Shown here piece after piece: positions 43,322 through 51,317 of a DNA stretch of 64,000 bases (position 1 is its first letter; each line of letters starts with the position of its first letter). A model generated the notes under the pieces. That model was not told the origin of the DNA. It saw only the letters and a program-made list of their open reading frames with translations, and ran no database searches. The stretch is from Streptomyces thermodiastaticus. Lineage in GTDB: Bacteria > Actinomycetota > Actinomycetes > Streptomycetales > Streptomycetaceae. Position numbers and translations under genes: made by a program. The DNA lies in NCBI RefSeq assembly GCF_014656135.1, contig NZ_BNBV01000006.1, forward strand, positions 124,001 to 188,000, written 5' to 3'.

Positions 43322-43777
43322 TCAGCGCAGCGGAAGCTTGAACCCCACGTGGGACGCCTCGAAGCCGAGCCGCTCGTAGAAGCGATGCGCGTCCTTGCGT
43401 GTCCTGTCGGACGTCAGCTGCACCAGGTGGCACCCCAGACGACGGGATTCTCCGATCGCCCACTCGATGAGCTGTGTGCCCAGGCCGTCCCCTCGCGCGT
43501 CGGCGTGGATGCGTACGGCCTCGATGACCGACCGGGTGGCTCCCCGCCGTGACAGGCCGGGGACGACCGTCAGCTGCAGGGTGCCGACGACGCGGCCTTC
43601 ACGGACGGCGACGACCAGGTGCTGGTTCGGGTCCGTGCGGATCCGTTCGAAGGCCGCCAGGTACGGTGCGAGATCGTCCGGCGACTCCCGCTGCGCGCCC
43701 AGTGGGTCGTCCGCGAGCATGGCGACGATGGCAGGGACGTCGTCGGCGACGGCCCGCCGTATTCCGAGATGGCCCAT
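43322..43777 (-). CDS. GNAT-family N-acetyltransferase
   Basis: The 151-residue protein is a single GNAT domain: MGHLGIRRAVADDVPAIVAML at the start, the strand VVGTLQLTVVPGLSRRG, and the acetyl-CoA loop RGDGLGTQLIEWAIGESRRLG at about residues 95-115. RKDAHRFYERLGFEASHVGFK closes the fold. The substrate is unknown. It starts 49 bases downstream of the MarR gene on the same strand, so the pair is probably one operon in which MarR controls the enzyme. Confidence 0.88.
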   Translation of the reverse strand: MGHLGIRRAVADDVPAIVAMLADDPLGAQRESPDDLAPYLAAFERIRTDPNQHLVVAVREGRVVGTLQLTVVPGLSRRGATRSVIEAVRIHADARGDGLGTQLIEWAIGESRRLGCHLVQLTSDRTRKDAHRFYERLGFEASHVGFKLPLR

Positions 43778-43826
43778 GGGCGCACCCTAGGGACTTCTCC
43801 CGGGGAGCACACCGGGTTCGGGAACC

Positions 43827-44315
43827 TCAGGACGCCACGGCGGACGGATGGCCCTGGACGGCCGGTGTCTTCAGGGACTCCACGGCCCGGACCAGCGGTT
43901 CCAGGTCCGGGTTCTTCGCGGCCTCGTCGAGTGCCTCGCGCAGTGCGGCGTCGTTGGTGGGCCGAGCCTCTTCCAGCAGGGCGAGACCGGCCTCCGTGAC
44001 ATTGGTGTAGATGCCGCGGCGGTCGGTGGGACACAGATAGCGCTCCAGCAGCCCGCGGTCCTCGAGCCGGGTGACGAGACGGGTGGTGGCGCTCTGACTG
44101 AGGACGACCGCGTCGGCGACCTGCTTCATCTGCAGATGACCGCCGTCGCCGTCGTGCTGGCGGCTGAGCACGTCGAGCAGGGAGTACTCGCGCACGCTCA
44201 GGCGGTGCTTGGACTGCAGAGCGCGCTCGATGTGCGCCTCGATCCTCCCGTGCAGCAGGGAGAGGGCGCACCAGCCCTGGGCGAGGGCGGTGAGCTCGGG
44301 GTCCGTCGCTGTCAT
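43827..44315 (-). CDS. MarR-family transcriptional regulator
   Basis: MarR proteins are dimeric winged-helix regulators that respond to phenolics, antibiotics or oxidants. The 162-residue protein has the helix-turn-helix MKQVADAVVLSQSATTRLVTRLEDRGLLER at about residues 63-92 and the wing DRRGIYTNVTEAGLALLEEA. The ATG at 44315 has GGAGG ten bases upstream; the frame extends to 44471 but without a ribosome site. It is followed by a GNAT gene. No clear operator palindrome was found in the 282 bases upstream, which otherwise hold no gene. Confidence 0.88.
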   Translation of the reverse strand: MTATDPELTALAQGWCALSLLHGRIEAHIERALQSKHRLSVREYSLLDVLSRQHDGDGGHLQMKQVADAVVLSQSATTRLVTRLEDRGLLERYLCPTDRRGIYTNVTEAGLALLEEARPTNDAALREALDEAAKNPDLEPLVRAVESLKTPAVQGHPSAVAS

Positions 44316-44597
44316 GAGCGTTTCCTCCATCCCGGGGGCTTCGTCCAGGGTAAAGCAGGGCGCAAGAGACGGCGTCTGCATCCATTCCGCGCGTGCAAGC
44401 AGTGGCGCGGCGGGGCGAGGCTTGCCCAGCGGCAGCGTCCGGACCTTCCATGGGCAGGGTTCGGGTGGCATGCCGGGCGGCCCGGCGGTGGACCTGTGCG
44501 TGCCGGCTCGGACACCGACGGAGCCCGAGGCGATGCGGAGTGACGCCTCAGGCCCCGCCCGTCGTCACAGCGGGGAGACGGATCTCCGACGCGTCGG

Positions 44598-45464
44598 TCA
44601 GCCGGCCGCCACGGTCAGCGGAGCGAACCGGCGGGTCCAGTCCCCGGGCAGCTCGGCGGTGCCGTAGGCCATCACCGCCTGGACGGAGACGGAGGCCAGA
44701 CCGCGCTGCTTCAGCCAGGCGAGCAGTTCGGCGTGGCGGACGTCGATGTCGGTGCGCAGCGGCCGGTCCGTCCGGGCGGCGAGGAAGGAGACCAGGGACT
44801 TCGCCGTCTCGGTGTCCCGTGCGATGAGCGGCCCGACGACCTGGGTGTCCGTGGTCGGCCAGGCCCCGGCATAGCCGATGAGTTCCCCGCGGTCCTCGGC
44901 GACGCAGAGATGGTCGGTGAAGGCGGGCAGCCGGGTGATGACCGGGGTGCGGTCGGCCCCGAAGACCTCTCCGTCCAGCCGGAGGATGCCCGGCAGATCC
45001 TCCGCGGTGGCCGCGCGAGCGGTGATGCGTGCGGGCTTCTCCTCCCGCTGGAACAGCCCCGACACCGTCTCGGAGCGGCCGGTGATCGTGAAGCCGACCT
45101 TCTCGTACAGCGGGCGGCCGTTCTCCGTCGCATACAGGGTCAGGGGCGTCGTGCCCGTCACCGACAGGACGTGACGCATCAGCCGGCGGCCGATGCCCTG
45201 CCGTTCGTGCCCCTCGGCGACGAGAACCATGCCGATGGCAGCGAACTCGGTGCGCCCCGGAGGGCCATAGGGGGTGACGACACAGGCGGCGACAAGACCT
45301 CCGGCGGGATCGTCGATGCCGTATCCGTTGCCGGCGGTCAGGAGGAAGCTCCACTTGTGTTCCTCGCGGAGCCACCCCCGGCTCTCGGACAGGTCGGCGC
45401 AGGCGGGCAGATCCCGCAGCGTCAGGCGGCGGATGGGCAGATCGGCAGGGGAAGGAGTCGACAC
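44598..45464 (-). CDS. Two-domain GNAT-family N-acetyltransferase
   Basis: The 288-residue protein has an N-terminal GNAT domain (RRLTLRDLPACADL, then FAAIGMVLVAEGHERQGIGRRLMRHVL at about residues 75-101, the acetyl-CoA loop). A second, degenerate GNAT-like half covers about residues 145-285. This two-domain layout is that of the YitI-like group. The GTG at 45464 (MSTPSPADLPIRRL) is used. It is preceded by 183 bases without any gene and followed by the MarR-GNAT pair on the same strand. The substrate is not predictable from sequence. Confidence 0.85.
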   Translation of the reverse strand: MSTPSPADLPIRRLTLRDLPACADLSESRGWLREEHKWSFLLTAGNGYGIDDPAGGLVAACVVTPYGPPGRTEFAAIGMVLVAEGHERQGIGRRLMRHVLSVTGTTPLTLYATENGRPLYEKVGFTITGRSETVSGLFQREEKPARITARAATAEDLPGILRLDGEVFGADRTPVITRLPAFTDHLCVAEDRGELIGYAGAWPTTDTQVVGPLIARDTETAKSLVSFLAARTDRPLRTDIDVRHAELLAWLKQRGLASVSVQAVMAYGTAELPGDWTRRFAPLTVAAG

Positions 45465-45647
45465 GCAGGTCAGGCTGTCCGACCGGCCGGGCCGGCGTCC
45501 ACTTCACCAGGGCGGACGTACGTGCTTTTGGCCACGCCGTCGCAGCCCGCCGGACCTGCGGGACAGGAGCGTCGCGGGGCTCCCGAGCCGGGCAGCAGGG
45601 GTCCCGGGCCACGCCGTGGGCCGGTCACGGGGAGCGCCGGTCACCGG

Positions 45648-46139
45648 TCAGCCGAGATCGGCGGCGTGCAGGGCCCGGACGCCCTCGATGTTCGCGTCCA
45701 GATAGTGCCGCAGCGACAACGGCACCAGATGGACGGAGGCGATCCCGACCCGGGTGAACGGCACCCGCACGATCTCGTACTCGCCGGAGGGCTCCTCCAC
45801 CTCGGGGCCGTGCCGGAGCGAGGGATCCATCGACGTCAGCCGGCAGACGAAGAAGAACTGCACCTTCACACCGGTGGCACCGCCGTCCACGCCGATGTGC
45901 TCCACGGTGTCCACGAAACAGGGCACCACATCCGTGATCTTCGCGCCCAGTTCCTCGTGCACTTCGCGGCGCAGTGCGTCGACGAGGGTCGGGTCGCCCG
46001 GCTCGACTCCCCCGCCGGGAGTGACCCAGTAGGGATCCACACCCGGCTTGGTGCGCTTGATCAGGATCAGATCGTCGCCGTCGAGGAGAACGGCTCGGGC
46101 GGTGCGCTTGACCACGGGGCGGACGGTCATGCGTGACAT
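45648..46139 (-). CDS. Nudix hydrolase
   Basis: Nudix enzymes cleave nucleoside diphosphates linked to other groups. The motif Gx5Ex7REUxEExGU is visible as GGGVEPGDPTLVDALRREVHEELG (about residues 41-64). The GGATGVKVQFFFVCRL strand and C-terminal helix follow, giving 163 residues from the ATG at 46139. An ATG at 46130 is equally possible; neither has a strong ribosome site. The longer frame to 46172 would include a parS-like site. Located 78 bases downstream of the LysR gene on the same strand. Confidence 0.88.
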   Translation of the reverse strand: MSRMTVRPVVKRTARAVLLDGDDLILIKRTKPGVDPYWVTPGGGVEPGDPTLVDALRREVHEELGAKITDVVPCFVDTVEHIGVDGGATGVKVQFFFVCRLTSMDPSLRHGPEVEEPSGEYEIVRVPFTRVGIASVHLVPLSLRHYLDANIEGVRALHAADLG

Positions 46140-46151
46140 GTGGCCCGCGTG

Positions 46152-46165
46152 GTTCCACGTGAAAC
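46152..46165. promoter_or_regulatory. parS-like site (one mismatch)
   Basis: GTTCCACGTGAAAC, identical in sequence to the variant at 38284, lies 13 bases upstream of the Nudix start codon. Confidence 0.6.
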
Positions 46166-46217
46166 ATCGCACGCCGTCACCGCACCGGAGCTCCCGTATC
46201 GCTCCACGGGAGGGGGA

Positions 46218-47123
46218 TCAGCACCAGTCGGCTGCCGCCCGCAGCAGCCACTCATGGGCGCGGGCGATGTTCGGCGAGGCCAGGGTCCCGGTGCGTACCA
46301 CCAGGAAGTAGGTGCGCAGCGGCGGGACCGGCGGTTCGTGCAGCGTGACCAGGTGACCCTGCTTCAAGGCGTCGGTGCACAGATAGCGGGGCAGTACCGC
46401 GAGCCCGGCACCGGACGCCGCACAGGCGAGAACCGCGCGCAGGTCGGGAACGATCACGGAGCCGGACGCGGTCGGCTGGGTGTCGAAGACCGAGGCCCAG
46501 TAGCGGGACACGAAGGGGAGCGACTCGTGGACCTCGACCACGGGAACGCTCTCCAGGGCCTCCACGTCCTGGTCGGGCAGGGGCACGGTGCCGAGCTGCT
46601 CCGCCCAGTGTGGTGCCGCGACCAGGACATGCTCCTCGTCGCACAGAGGCGACGCCGTGAACACTCCGCCGCGCGGCCGTGCCGTGCTGATGGCCAGGTC
46701 GTGATGCCCGGCGGACAGCCCTTCCAGGACCTCCTCGGCGTGTCCAAAGGACGCCCGCAGAGCGAACCCCTGGCCGTCCTCGCCGGTCAGCTGTGTCAGG
46801 GCGGGCAGGGCCCGTTCGGTGGTGAATTCGGGCGGCCCCGCCAGGTGAAGCGTCCGCAGGGAGGACTCGTCGTCGAGTCCGAACTCCGCTATCTCCACCA
46901 GGGCGTCCAGATGAGGCGCGGCCTTGTGGGCCAGCTCGTCCCCGACGGACGTCGGGGTCACCCCACGCGCCTGGCGCAGGAACAAGGGGCGGCCCAGCTG
47001 TCTTTCGAGCGTCCGGATCTGGGAGGTGACGGCCGGCTGGGACAGGCCCAGCAGAGCAGCCGCGCGGGTGAAGGATCCCGCCCGGTGGACGGTCACGAAC
47101 GTGCGCAGTAACGCCAGATCCAC
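46218..47123 (-). CDS. LysR-family transcriptional regulator
   Basis: LysR-type regulators bind T-N11-A sites and respond to small co-inducers. The 301-residue protein has the N-terminal winged helix VDLALLRTFVTVHRAGSFTRAAALLGLSQPAVTSQIRTLE (residues 1-40) and a periplasmic-binding-protein-like effector domain. The GTG at 47123 has GGGAGGGGAGGA upstream and begins exactly at the helix-turn-helix, so the frame from 47174 is rejected. Unusually for the family there is no divergent target gene: the next upstream gene lies on the same strand. The target could be the gene itself or the Nudix gene downstream. Confidence 0.9.
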   Translation of the reverse strand: MDLALLRTFVTVHRAGSFTRAAALLGLSQPAVTSQIRTLERQLGRPLFLRQARGVTPTSVGDELAHKAAPHLDALVEIAEFGLDDESSLRTLHLAGPPEFTTERALPALTQLTGEDGQGFALRASFGHAEEVLEGLSAGHHDLAISTARPRGGVFTASPLCDEEHVLVAAPHWAEQLGTVPLPDQDVEALESVPVVEVHESLPFVSRYWASVFDTQPTASGSVIVPDLRAVLACAASGAGLAVLPRYLCTDALKQGHLVTLHEPPVPPLRTYFLVVRTGTLASPNIARAHEWLLRAAADWC

Positions 47124-47174
47124 GGCGCGTCCTCCCCTCCCGGCACTCTCCGTCCGGCCCCGGCCGCGTGCCAA

Positions 47175-47192
47175 CTATAAATATGTCGATAG
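47175..47192. promoter_or_regulatory. Possible LysR box
   Basis: CTAT (47175-47178) and ATAG (47189-47192) are inverted copies around AAATATGTCG, in a short AT-rich island about 50 bases upstream of the LysR GTG, fitting a T-N11-A-type autoregulatory site. Confidence 0.45.
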
Positions 47193-47272
47193 GCCTCTGT
47201 CGCTACTGTGATTGGACACTGACAGCGAGTCAATTAGCCTAGGTCACACGGTTCTTCGCGCGCGGAACCGAA

Positions 47273-47309
47273 GGCGGTCCGAGCCGCGAGGGGGGAGGCT
47301 CGGACCGCC
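47273..47309 (-). terminator. Terminator of the gamma-lyase gene
   Basis: A perfect 13-bp stem (47273-47285 with 47297-47309) and 11-base loop lie 43 bases past the stop codon. Confidence 0.88.
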
Positions 47310-47352
47310 GTCGTCGCATGCCCGGGCACCGGTGAAGCACCCCGGCACGCGA

Positions 47353-48531
47353 TCAGCCGGCCGACTCCTCCAGGGCCCGCAGCACGTCCGCCACCAGATC
47401 CTCGGGGTCCTCGGCGCCCACGGAGAGCCGGATGAAGCCCTCCGGCACCGCGTCCCCGCCCCACCGGCCGCGCCGTTCCGCGGTGGAGCGCACCCCGCCG
47501 AAGCTCGTCGCGTCGTCCACCAGCCGCAGTGCGCCGAGGAAGCGCTCGGCGCGCTCCCGCGTGGGCAGCGTGAAGGACACCACGCAGCCGAAGCGGCGCA
47601 TCTGCTGCCTGGCGACGGCGTGCGAGGGGTCGTCCGGCAGCCCCGGGTACCGCAGGCCGGTCACGTCCGGGTGCGCCCGCAGCGCCTCGGCCAGGGTGAG
47701 CGCGGTGGCGGCCTGCCGGTCCACGCGCAGCTGCAGCGTGGCGACCGAACGGTGCGCGAGCCAGGCCTCCATGGGGCCGGGGATCGCGCCCACGATCTTG
47801 CGCCAGCGGCGCACCCCCGCCATGGCCTCGCCGTTCCGGCCGGCCACATAGCCCAGCAGGATGTCGCCGTGACCGCTGAGCTGCTTGGTGCCGCTGGCCA
47901 CCGCGAAGTCCGCGCCCAGCTCCAGCGGGCGCTGCCCCAGGGGGGTCGCCAGGGTGTTGTCGACGGCGACCAGGGTGCCCTGCGCATGGGCCGCCTCGGT
48001 CAGGCGGCGTATGTCGCACACGTCGAGCCCGGGGTTGGAAGGGGACTCGATCCACAGCAGCCGGGCGCCCTGGAGCACCTCCAGCTGGGCGTCGCCGCCG
48101 GTCGGCGCGGTGCGCACCTCGATGCCGTAGGCCTCCAGCTGGGCCCTCACCAGGGGCAGCGCCTGGTAGCCGTCGTCCGGCAGGACGACCGCGTCGCCGG
48201 CGCGCAGCTGCGAGAAGAGCACGGAGGAGATGGCCGCCATCCCGGACGCGAACACCAGCGTCTCGACGTCATCGCGCCCCGGGGCCTCCAGCTCGGTGAT
48301 GGCCTGCTCCAGCAGGGTCCAGGTGGGGTTCTCGTCCCGGCCGTAGGTGTACGGGCCCGTCGGCTCGCCGGGCAGATGGAAGTGGGCGGCGAACACCGGG
48401 CCGGGCAGGGTCGGCTCGTGCTTGACCGGTTCGGGCAGTCCGGCCCGCACCGCGCGGGTGCCGTCCCCGGTCACGGCCGGCCCGTCGGCCCTGTGCGTGT
48501 TCACCGTGCCGTCAGCGGCGGAAGCGCTCAT
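47353..48531 (-). CDS. Cys/Met-metabolism PLP enzyme (cystathionine gamma-lyase type)
   Basis: Enzymes of this family make or break cystathionine and related sulfur amino acids. The 392-residue protein has GPYTYGRDENPTWTLLEQAI at about residues 50-70, the cofactor region FASGMAAISSVLF, and VDNTLATPLGQRPLELGADF. The PLP lysine is in ASGTKQLSGHGDILLG at about residue 205. It resembles gamma-lyases more than gamma-synthases, but substrate cannot be fixed. The ATG at 48531 follows AAGGGACGGGCTGC; the frame extending to 48885 would run through a GC tandem repeat and is rejected. Divergent from the cupin gene. Confidence 0.88.
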   Translation of the reverse strand: MSASAADGTVNTHRADGPAVTGDGTRAVRAGLPEPVKHEPTLPGPVFAAHFHLPGEPTGPYTYGRDENPTWTLLEQAITELEAPGRDDVETLVFASGMAAISSVLFSQLRAGDAVVLPDDGYQALPLVRAQLEAYGIEVRTAPTGGDAQLEVLQGARLLWIESPSNPGLDVCDIRRLTEAAHAQGTLVAVDNTLATPLGQRPLELGADFAVASGTKQLSGHGDILLGYVAGRNGEAMAGVRRWRKIVGAIPGPMEAWLAHRSVATLQLRVDRQAATALTLAEALRAHPDVTGLRYPGLPDDPSHAVARQQMRRFGCVVSFTLPTRERAERFLGALRLVDDATSFGGVRSTAERRGRWGGDAVPEGFIRLSVGAEDPEDLVADVLRALEESAG

Positions 48532-48875
48532 GCAGCCCGTCCCTTCATGTGCTGTCGTACTGCGGCCGGGCAGGCCGGGCCGTCGGTCCCACCCTCTCAG
48601 GAAACCGCGGGGTGCCGCGACGCCCCCTGCGCGAGGCAGCCCGGGCAGGGGAGGGCGAGGCCGGGCTGCCGGGGCGGCCGGCTGCCGGGGCGGCCGGCTG
48701 CCGGGGTGGCCGGGCTGCCGGGGTGGCCGGCGGTGCCGTCCGCGGGTGGGACACCCCGCCGACGGGCCGGGCTGGACTTGGCTGCCGGTGTCCGCGCCGG
48801 CGGTCGTCTTGACTGGGCGGTCCGTCCTGTGTCTGATCGTGGGGATCGGATCGGTGACGAGTACGGGCGAGGACG
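48532..48875. other. Divergent gap gamma-lyase / cupin, with tandem repeats
   Basis: These 344 bases hold no credible gene. The middle is a GC-rich tandem repeat (48661-48726). Just before the cupin ATG there is a weak GAGGACG ribosome site. No clear promoter pair could be assigned. Confidence 0.5.
48661..48726. repeat. Four tandem 16-17 base GC-rich units
   Basis: The unit is CCGG(G)CTGCCGGGG(C/T)GG. Copies begin at 48661, 48678, 48694 and 48710, and a partial CCGG follows. The length change by one G and the C/T change suggest slippage with later divergence. Confidence 0.9.
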
Positions 48876-49193
48876 ATGAAGGCATTCCGGCTGGACGAGC
48901 TGGACGCGGAGCGAGCCGCCAACCAGGGCGCCTACCTGCAGTTCCTGCGGGAACGGAACATGTCGGTCGGTCTCTACGCGCTCAATGCGGGTGAGCACGA
49001 CCCGCAGAAGCCCCACAACCAGGACGAGGTCTACTTCGTCGTCAGCGGCCGCGCCCTGATCACGGTCGGTACGGAGACCACCCAGGTGGCACGGGGCAGC
49101 GTCGTCTACGTCCCGGCCCAGGTGCCCCACAAGTTCCACCACATCAGCGAGGATCTGCGCGTCCTGGTGGTGTTCTCTCCGCCGGAAGCCTGA
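48876..49193 (+). CDS. Single-domain cupin protein
   Basis: The 105-residue product is a small beta-barrel. Cupin motif 1 is present as KPHNQDEVYFVVSGRALITVG (metal-ligand His and Glu, about residues 46-66), and motif 2 as RGSVVYVPAQVPHKF with the final His, about residues 72-86. The first motif has a single His before the Glu instead of His-x-His. Such proteins range from isomerases and dioxygenases to sugar or metal sensors, so no reaction is assigned. The ATG at 48876 (MKAFRLDELDAER) is used. Next gene on the same strand is 179 bases away. Confidence 0.85.
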   Translation: MKAFRLDELDAERAANQGAYLQFLRERNMSVGLYALNAGEHDPQKPHNQDEVYFVVSGRALITVGTETTQVARGSVVYVPAQVPHKFHHISEDLRVLVVFSPPEA

Positions 49194-49372
49194 CGTCCGT
49201 CTCCGGGTTCCCTAGGGGAAGGGTCAGGGGAGGACAAGGGATGCGACGCCCACGAGCGGCCCGCTGACGGCCCTAGCATCGACAGCGGACAGATTTGGCC
49301 CCGACGCACAGCAGCATCGGGGCACCGACGTCAGTCCGGCACAGGGCCGGCCGAGAGGACAGGGACGGGGCA

Positions 49373-49585
49373 ATGCGAGGGATCTTCGCGGGACTGCCGT
49401 GGTGGGTGAAGTGGATCGCGGTGCCGGCCATCGCCCTGATCGTCTTCGGCGGCCTGATCGCGACCGTGGTGGGCTTCGTGATCGGGCTGCTGTTCAAGCT
49501 GCTGATCTTCGTGGCCCTGGTCGGCGGGCTGATCTACATCGTGCGCAAGTTCACGGCGGGCTCGTCCTCGCGCGGCGACTGGTGA
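49373..49585 (+). CDS. Small membrane protein (DUF5326-like)
   Basis: The 70-residue product begins MRGIFAGLPWWVKWIAVPAI and has two hydrophobic helices at about residues 14-33 and 35-56, ending in a basic, Ser-rich tail (KFTAGSSSRGDW). It resembles a short Streptomyces family I know as DUF5326, of unknown role; that name is from memory, not a search. The ATG at 49373 follows GGGACGGGGCA. A hairpin lies just downstream and ssgR follows after 201 bases. Confidence 0.75.
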   Translation: MRGIFAGLPWWVKWIAVPAIALIVFGGLIATVVGFVIGLLFKLLIFVALVGGLIYIVRKFTAGSSSRGDW

Positions 49586-49598
49586 GGACGCCGGTGCG

Positions 49599-49631
49599 CC
49601 GGTGACGGCGGTGGACGTCACCCGTCACCGG
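49599..49631 (+). terminator. Possible terminator of the small membrane protein gene
   Basis: CCGGTGACGG (49599-49608) pairs with 49622-49631 over a 13-base loop, 13 bases after the stop. Confidence 0.55.
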
Positions 49632-49786
49632 GTCCCTCGCGGGAGGGAAGTTTCGACGCGGCGCCACCGTGAGCGGCGACGGGCGGATAGGGTCCCGGCA
49701 TCGACGCGGGGGCAGGCCCCCGCGGGCAGGCGATCCCCACCCGTGTCTCCCCGCACGGGCTGCCCCTCGCGCTACGGGAGTGACCC

Positions 49787-50686
49787 TTGGCCACGGTTGA
49801 CACCGCACCCGCAGAATCGCACGCGCCCCTCGCTCCCCGGGTGCCGTCCCCTTCCACGGCACTGCCCGCGCAGCCCCGCTCCGGCGGCCCGGTGGAGCGG
49901 CCCGGCGGCAGACCGGCCCAGCCACGGCACGCGCCGTCGTCCCAGACCTTGATCGGCTCCGTCCAGCGGGCGATGCGACTGCTGGAGACCGTCGCGGAAC
50001 ACGAGCACGGCGCCCCCGCCAAACAGCTCGCGCGGAAGACCGGGCTCGCCCTGCCCACCGCCTACCATCTGCTGCGCACCCTGGTGCACGAGGGCTATCT
50101 CTACCGCGATCGGGGGCTGTTCTTCCTCGGCGAAGCGGCCGAGCGGCTCAGCAGCAGCGGTGCAGCGCAGAAACGTCGCAGCACGATCGCCGACACCCTT
50201 GCACAATGGCGCGATCTGATCGGTGTACCGCTCTACTACGCGCGGTACCGGGACGGCGAGATCGACATCCTGTGCGTGTCCGAGACGCCGGGCAACCCGG
50301 CGGTGCACGAATGGGCCGACTTCCGCGAGACCGGACACGCGCACGCGATCGGGCAGTGTCTGCTGTCCCAGCTGGACGAGGACGCCCGCCGCGATCACCT
50401 GGACCGCTATCCCGTGCAGTCGCTCACCCCGTACACGGTGCGGGACAGCCATACGCTGCTGCGGCGCCTGGAACGGGTAGGACGCATGGAGCCGGTGACG
50501 GAGCGGCAGGAATACATTCTGGGCACGGTCTGCGCGGCCGTGCCCCTCACCATCGGGGACGCGGCGGCGACCATCGCCCTGTCGCTCCCCGCCCGTCAGA
50601 GCGACCGGCTGCTGCCCGCCGCACGGCAGCTGCGGCGCGAGATGGGACGGCGCGTCGGCTCCCTCGCGCTGGCTATCAGCATCTGA
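49787..50686 (+). CDS. ssgR: IclR-family regulator SsgR, activator of ssgA
   Basis: SsgR is the IclR-type regulator encoded next to ssgA in Streptomyces and needed for its developmental expression in S. coelicolor. The 299-residue protein has a Pro/Ala-rich N-terminus and an IclR helix-turn-helix at about residues 55-115 (QRAMRLLETVAEHEHGAPAKQLARKTGLALPTAYHLLRTL). An effector-type C-terminal domain follows. The TTG at 49787 (MATVDTAPAESHAPL) has GGGAGTGACC upstream; later starts would cut into the disordered N-terminus only. Orientation and 98-base spacing to ssgA match the known pair. Confidence 0.9.
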   Translation: MATVDTAPAESHAPLAPRVPSPSTALPAQPRSGGPVERPGGRPAQPRHAPSSQTLIGSVQRAMRLLETVAEHEHGAPAKQLARKTGLALPTAYHLLRTLVHEGYLYRDRGLFFLGEAAERLSSSGAAQKRRSTIADTLAQWRDLIGVPLYYARYRDGEIDILCVSETPGNPAVHEWADFRETGHAHAIGQCLLSQLDEDARRDHLDRYPVQSLTPYTVRDSHTLLRRLERVGRMEPVTERQEYILGTVCAAVPLTIGDAAATIALSLPARQSDRLLPAARQLRREMGRRVGSLALAISI

Positions 50687-50705
50687 AAACTCACTCCTTG
50701 TGATC

Positions 50706-50732
50706 TGCCATATACGTTCAGCAAGATGCCAT
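50706..50732 (+). promoter_or_regulatory. AT-rich ssgA promoter region with spaced repeat
   Basis: TGCCAT at 50706-50711 recurs at 50727-50732, 21 bases apart (two helical turns), in an AT-rich gap of about 98 bases between ssgR and ssgA. This would suit SsgR binding, but no operator sequence can be confirmed from one genome. Confidence 0.35.
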
Positions 50733-50784
50733 CAGTGTCACGAGGATGATTCCCGGCCAGTCGACGGCAGATGACGGGGTAGCG

Positions 50785-51222
50785 ATGCGCGAGTCCGTAC
50801 AAGCAGAGGTCATGATGAGCTTTCTCGTGTCCGAGGAGCTCTCCTTCCGCATTCCGGTGGAACTGCGGTACGAGACCAGCGATCCCTATGCCGTGCGGCT
50901 CACCTTCCACTTGCCCGGCGACGCCCCGGTGACCTGGGTATTCGGACGCGAGCTGCTGATCGACGGGGTGGGTACCCCGTGCGGGGACGGGGACGTGCGG
51001 ATCTCGCCCGCGGACGGCGACTGTCTGAACGAGGTGCTGATCCGGCTTCAGGTCGGCAACGACCGAGCGCTGTTCCGTTCCTCCACCGCGCCCCTGGTGG
51101 CGTTCCTGGACCGTACGGACAAGCTGGTACCGCTGGGCCAGGAAGGCGCACTCGCCGACTTCGACGCCCACCTCGACGAGGCCCTGGACCGCATCCTGGC
51201 CGAGGAACAGAGCGCGGGCTGA
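50785..51222 (+). CDS. ssgA: Sporulation cell-division activator SsgA
   Basis: SsgA is a small cytoplasmic protein that stimulates septation and germ-tube or branch emergence; its overproduction fragments mycelium. The 145-residue product MRESVQAEVMMSFLVSEELSF, VELRYETSDPYAVRLTFHLPGDAPVTW, GRELLIDGV and LVAFLDRTDKLVPLGQE contain the SALP-family core. The start is the ATG at 50785 after ACGGGGTAG; an earlier ATG at 50746 has no ribosome site. Direct neighbour of ssgR on the same strand identifies it as SsgA rather than another SsgA-like protein. Confidence 0.94.
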   Translation: MRESVQAEVMMSFLVSEELSFRIPVELRYETSDPYAVRLTFHLPGDAPVTWVFGRELLIDGVGTPCGDGDVRISPADGDCLNEVLIRLQVGNDRALFRSSTAPLVAFLDRTDKLVPLGQEGALADFDAHLDEALDRILAEEQSAG

Positions 51223-51317
51223 AGCGTTTCCCCGCGGGGCGGCGCGGGGCGTCACGCTTCACCGCGCGCCCCCGTGGCACGGGCGGCGGGCCGGCCGCGC
51301 AGCCGAGCGCCACGGGG

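Noticed and set aside
51270..51317. Nine-base inverted repeat between ssgA and the YibE/F gene as a terminator
   Set aside because: The loop would be about 30 bases and GC-rich sequence gives such pairs often; not strong enough to call.
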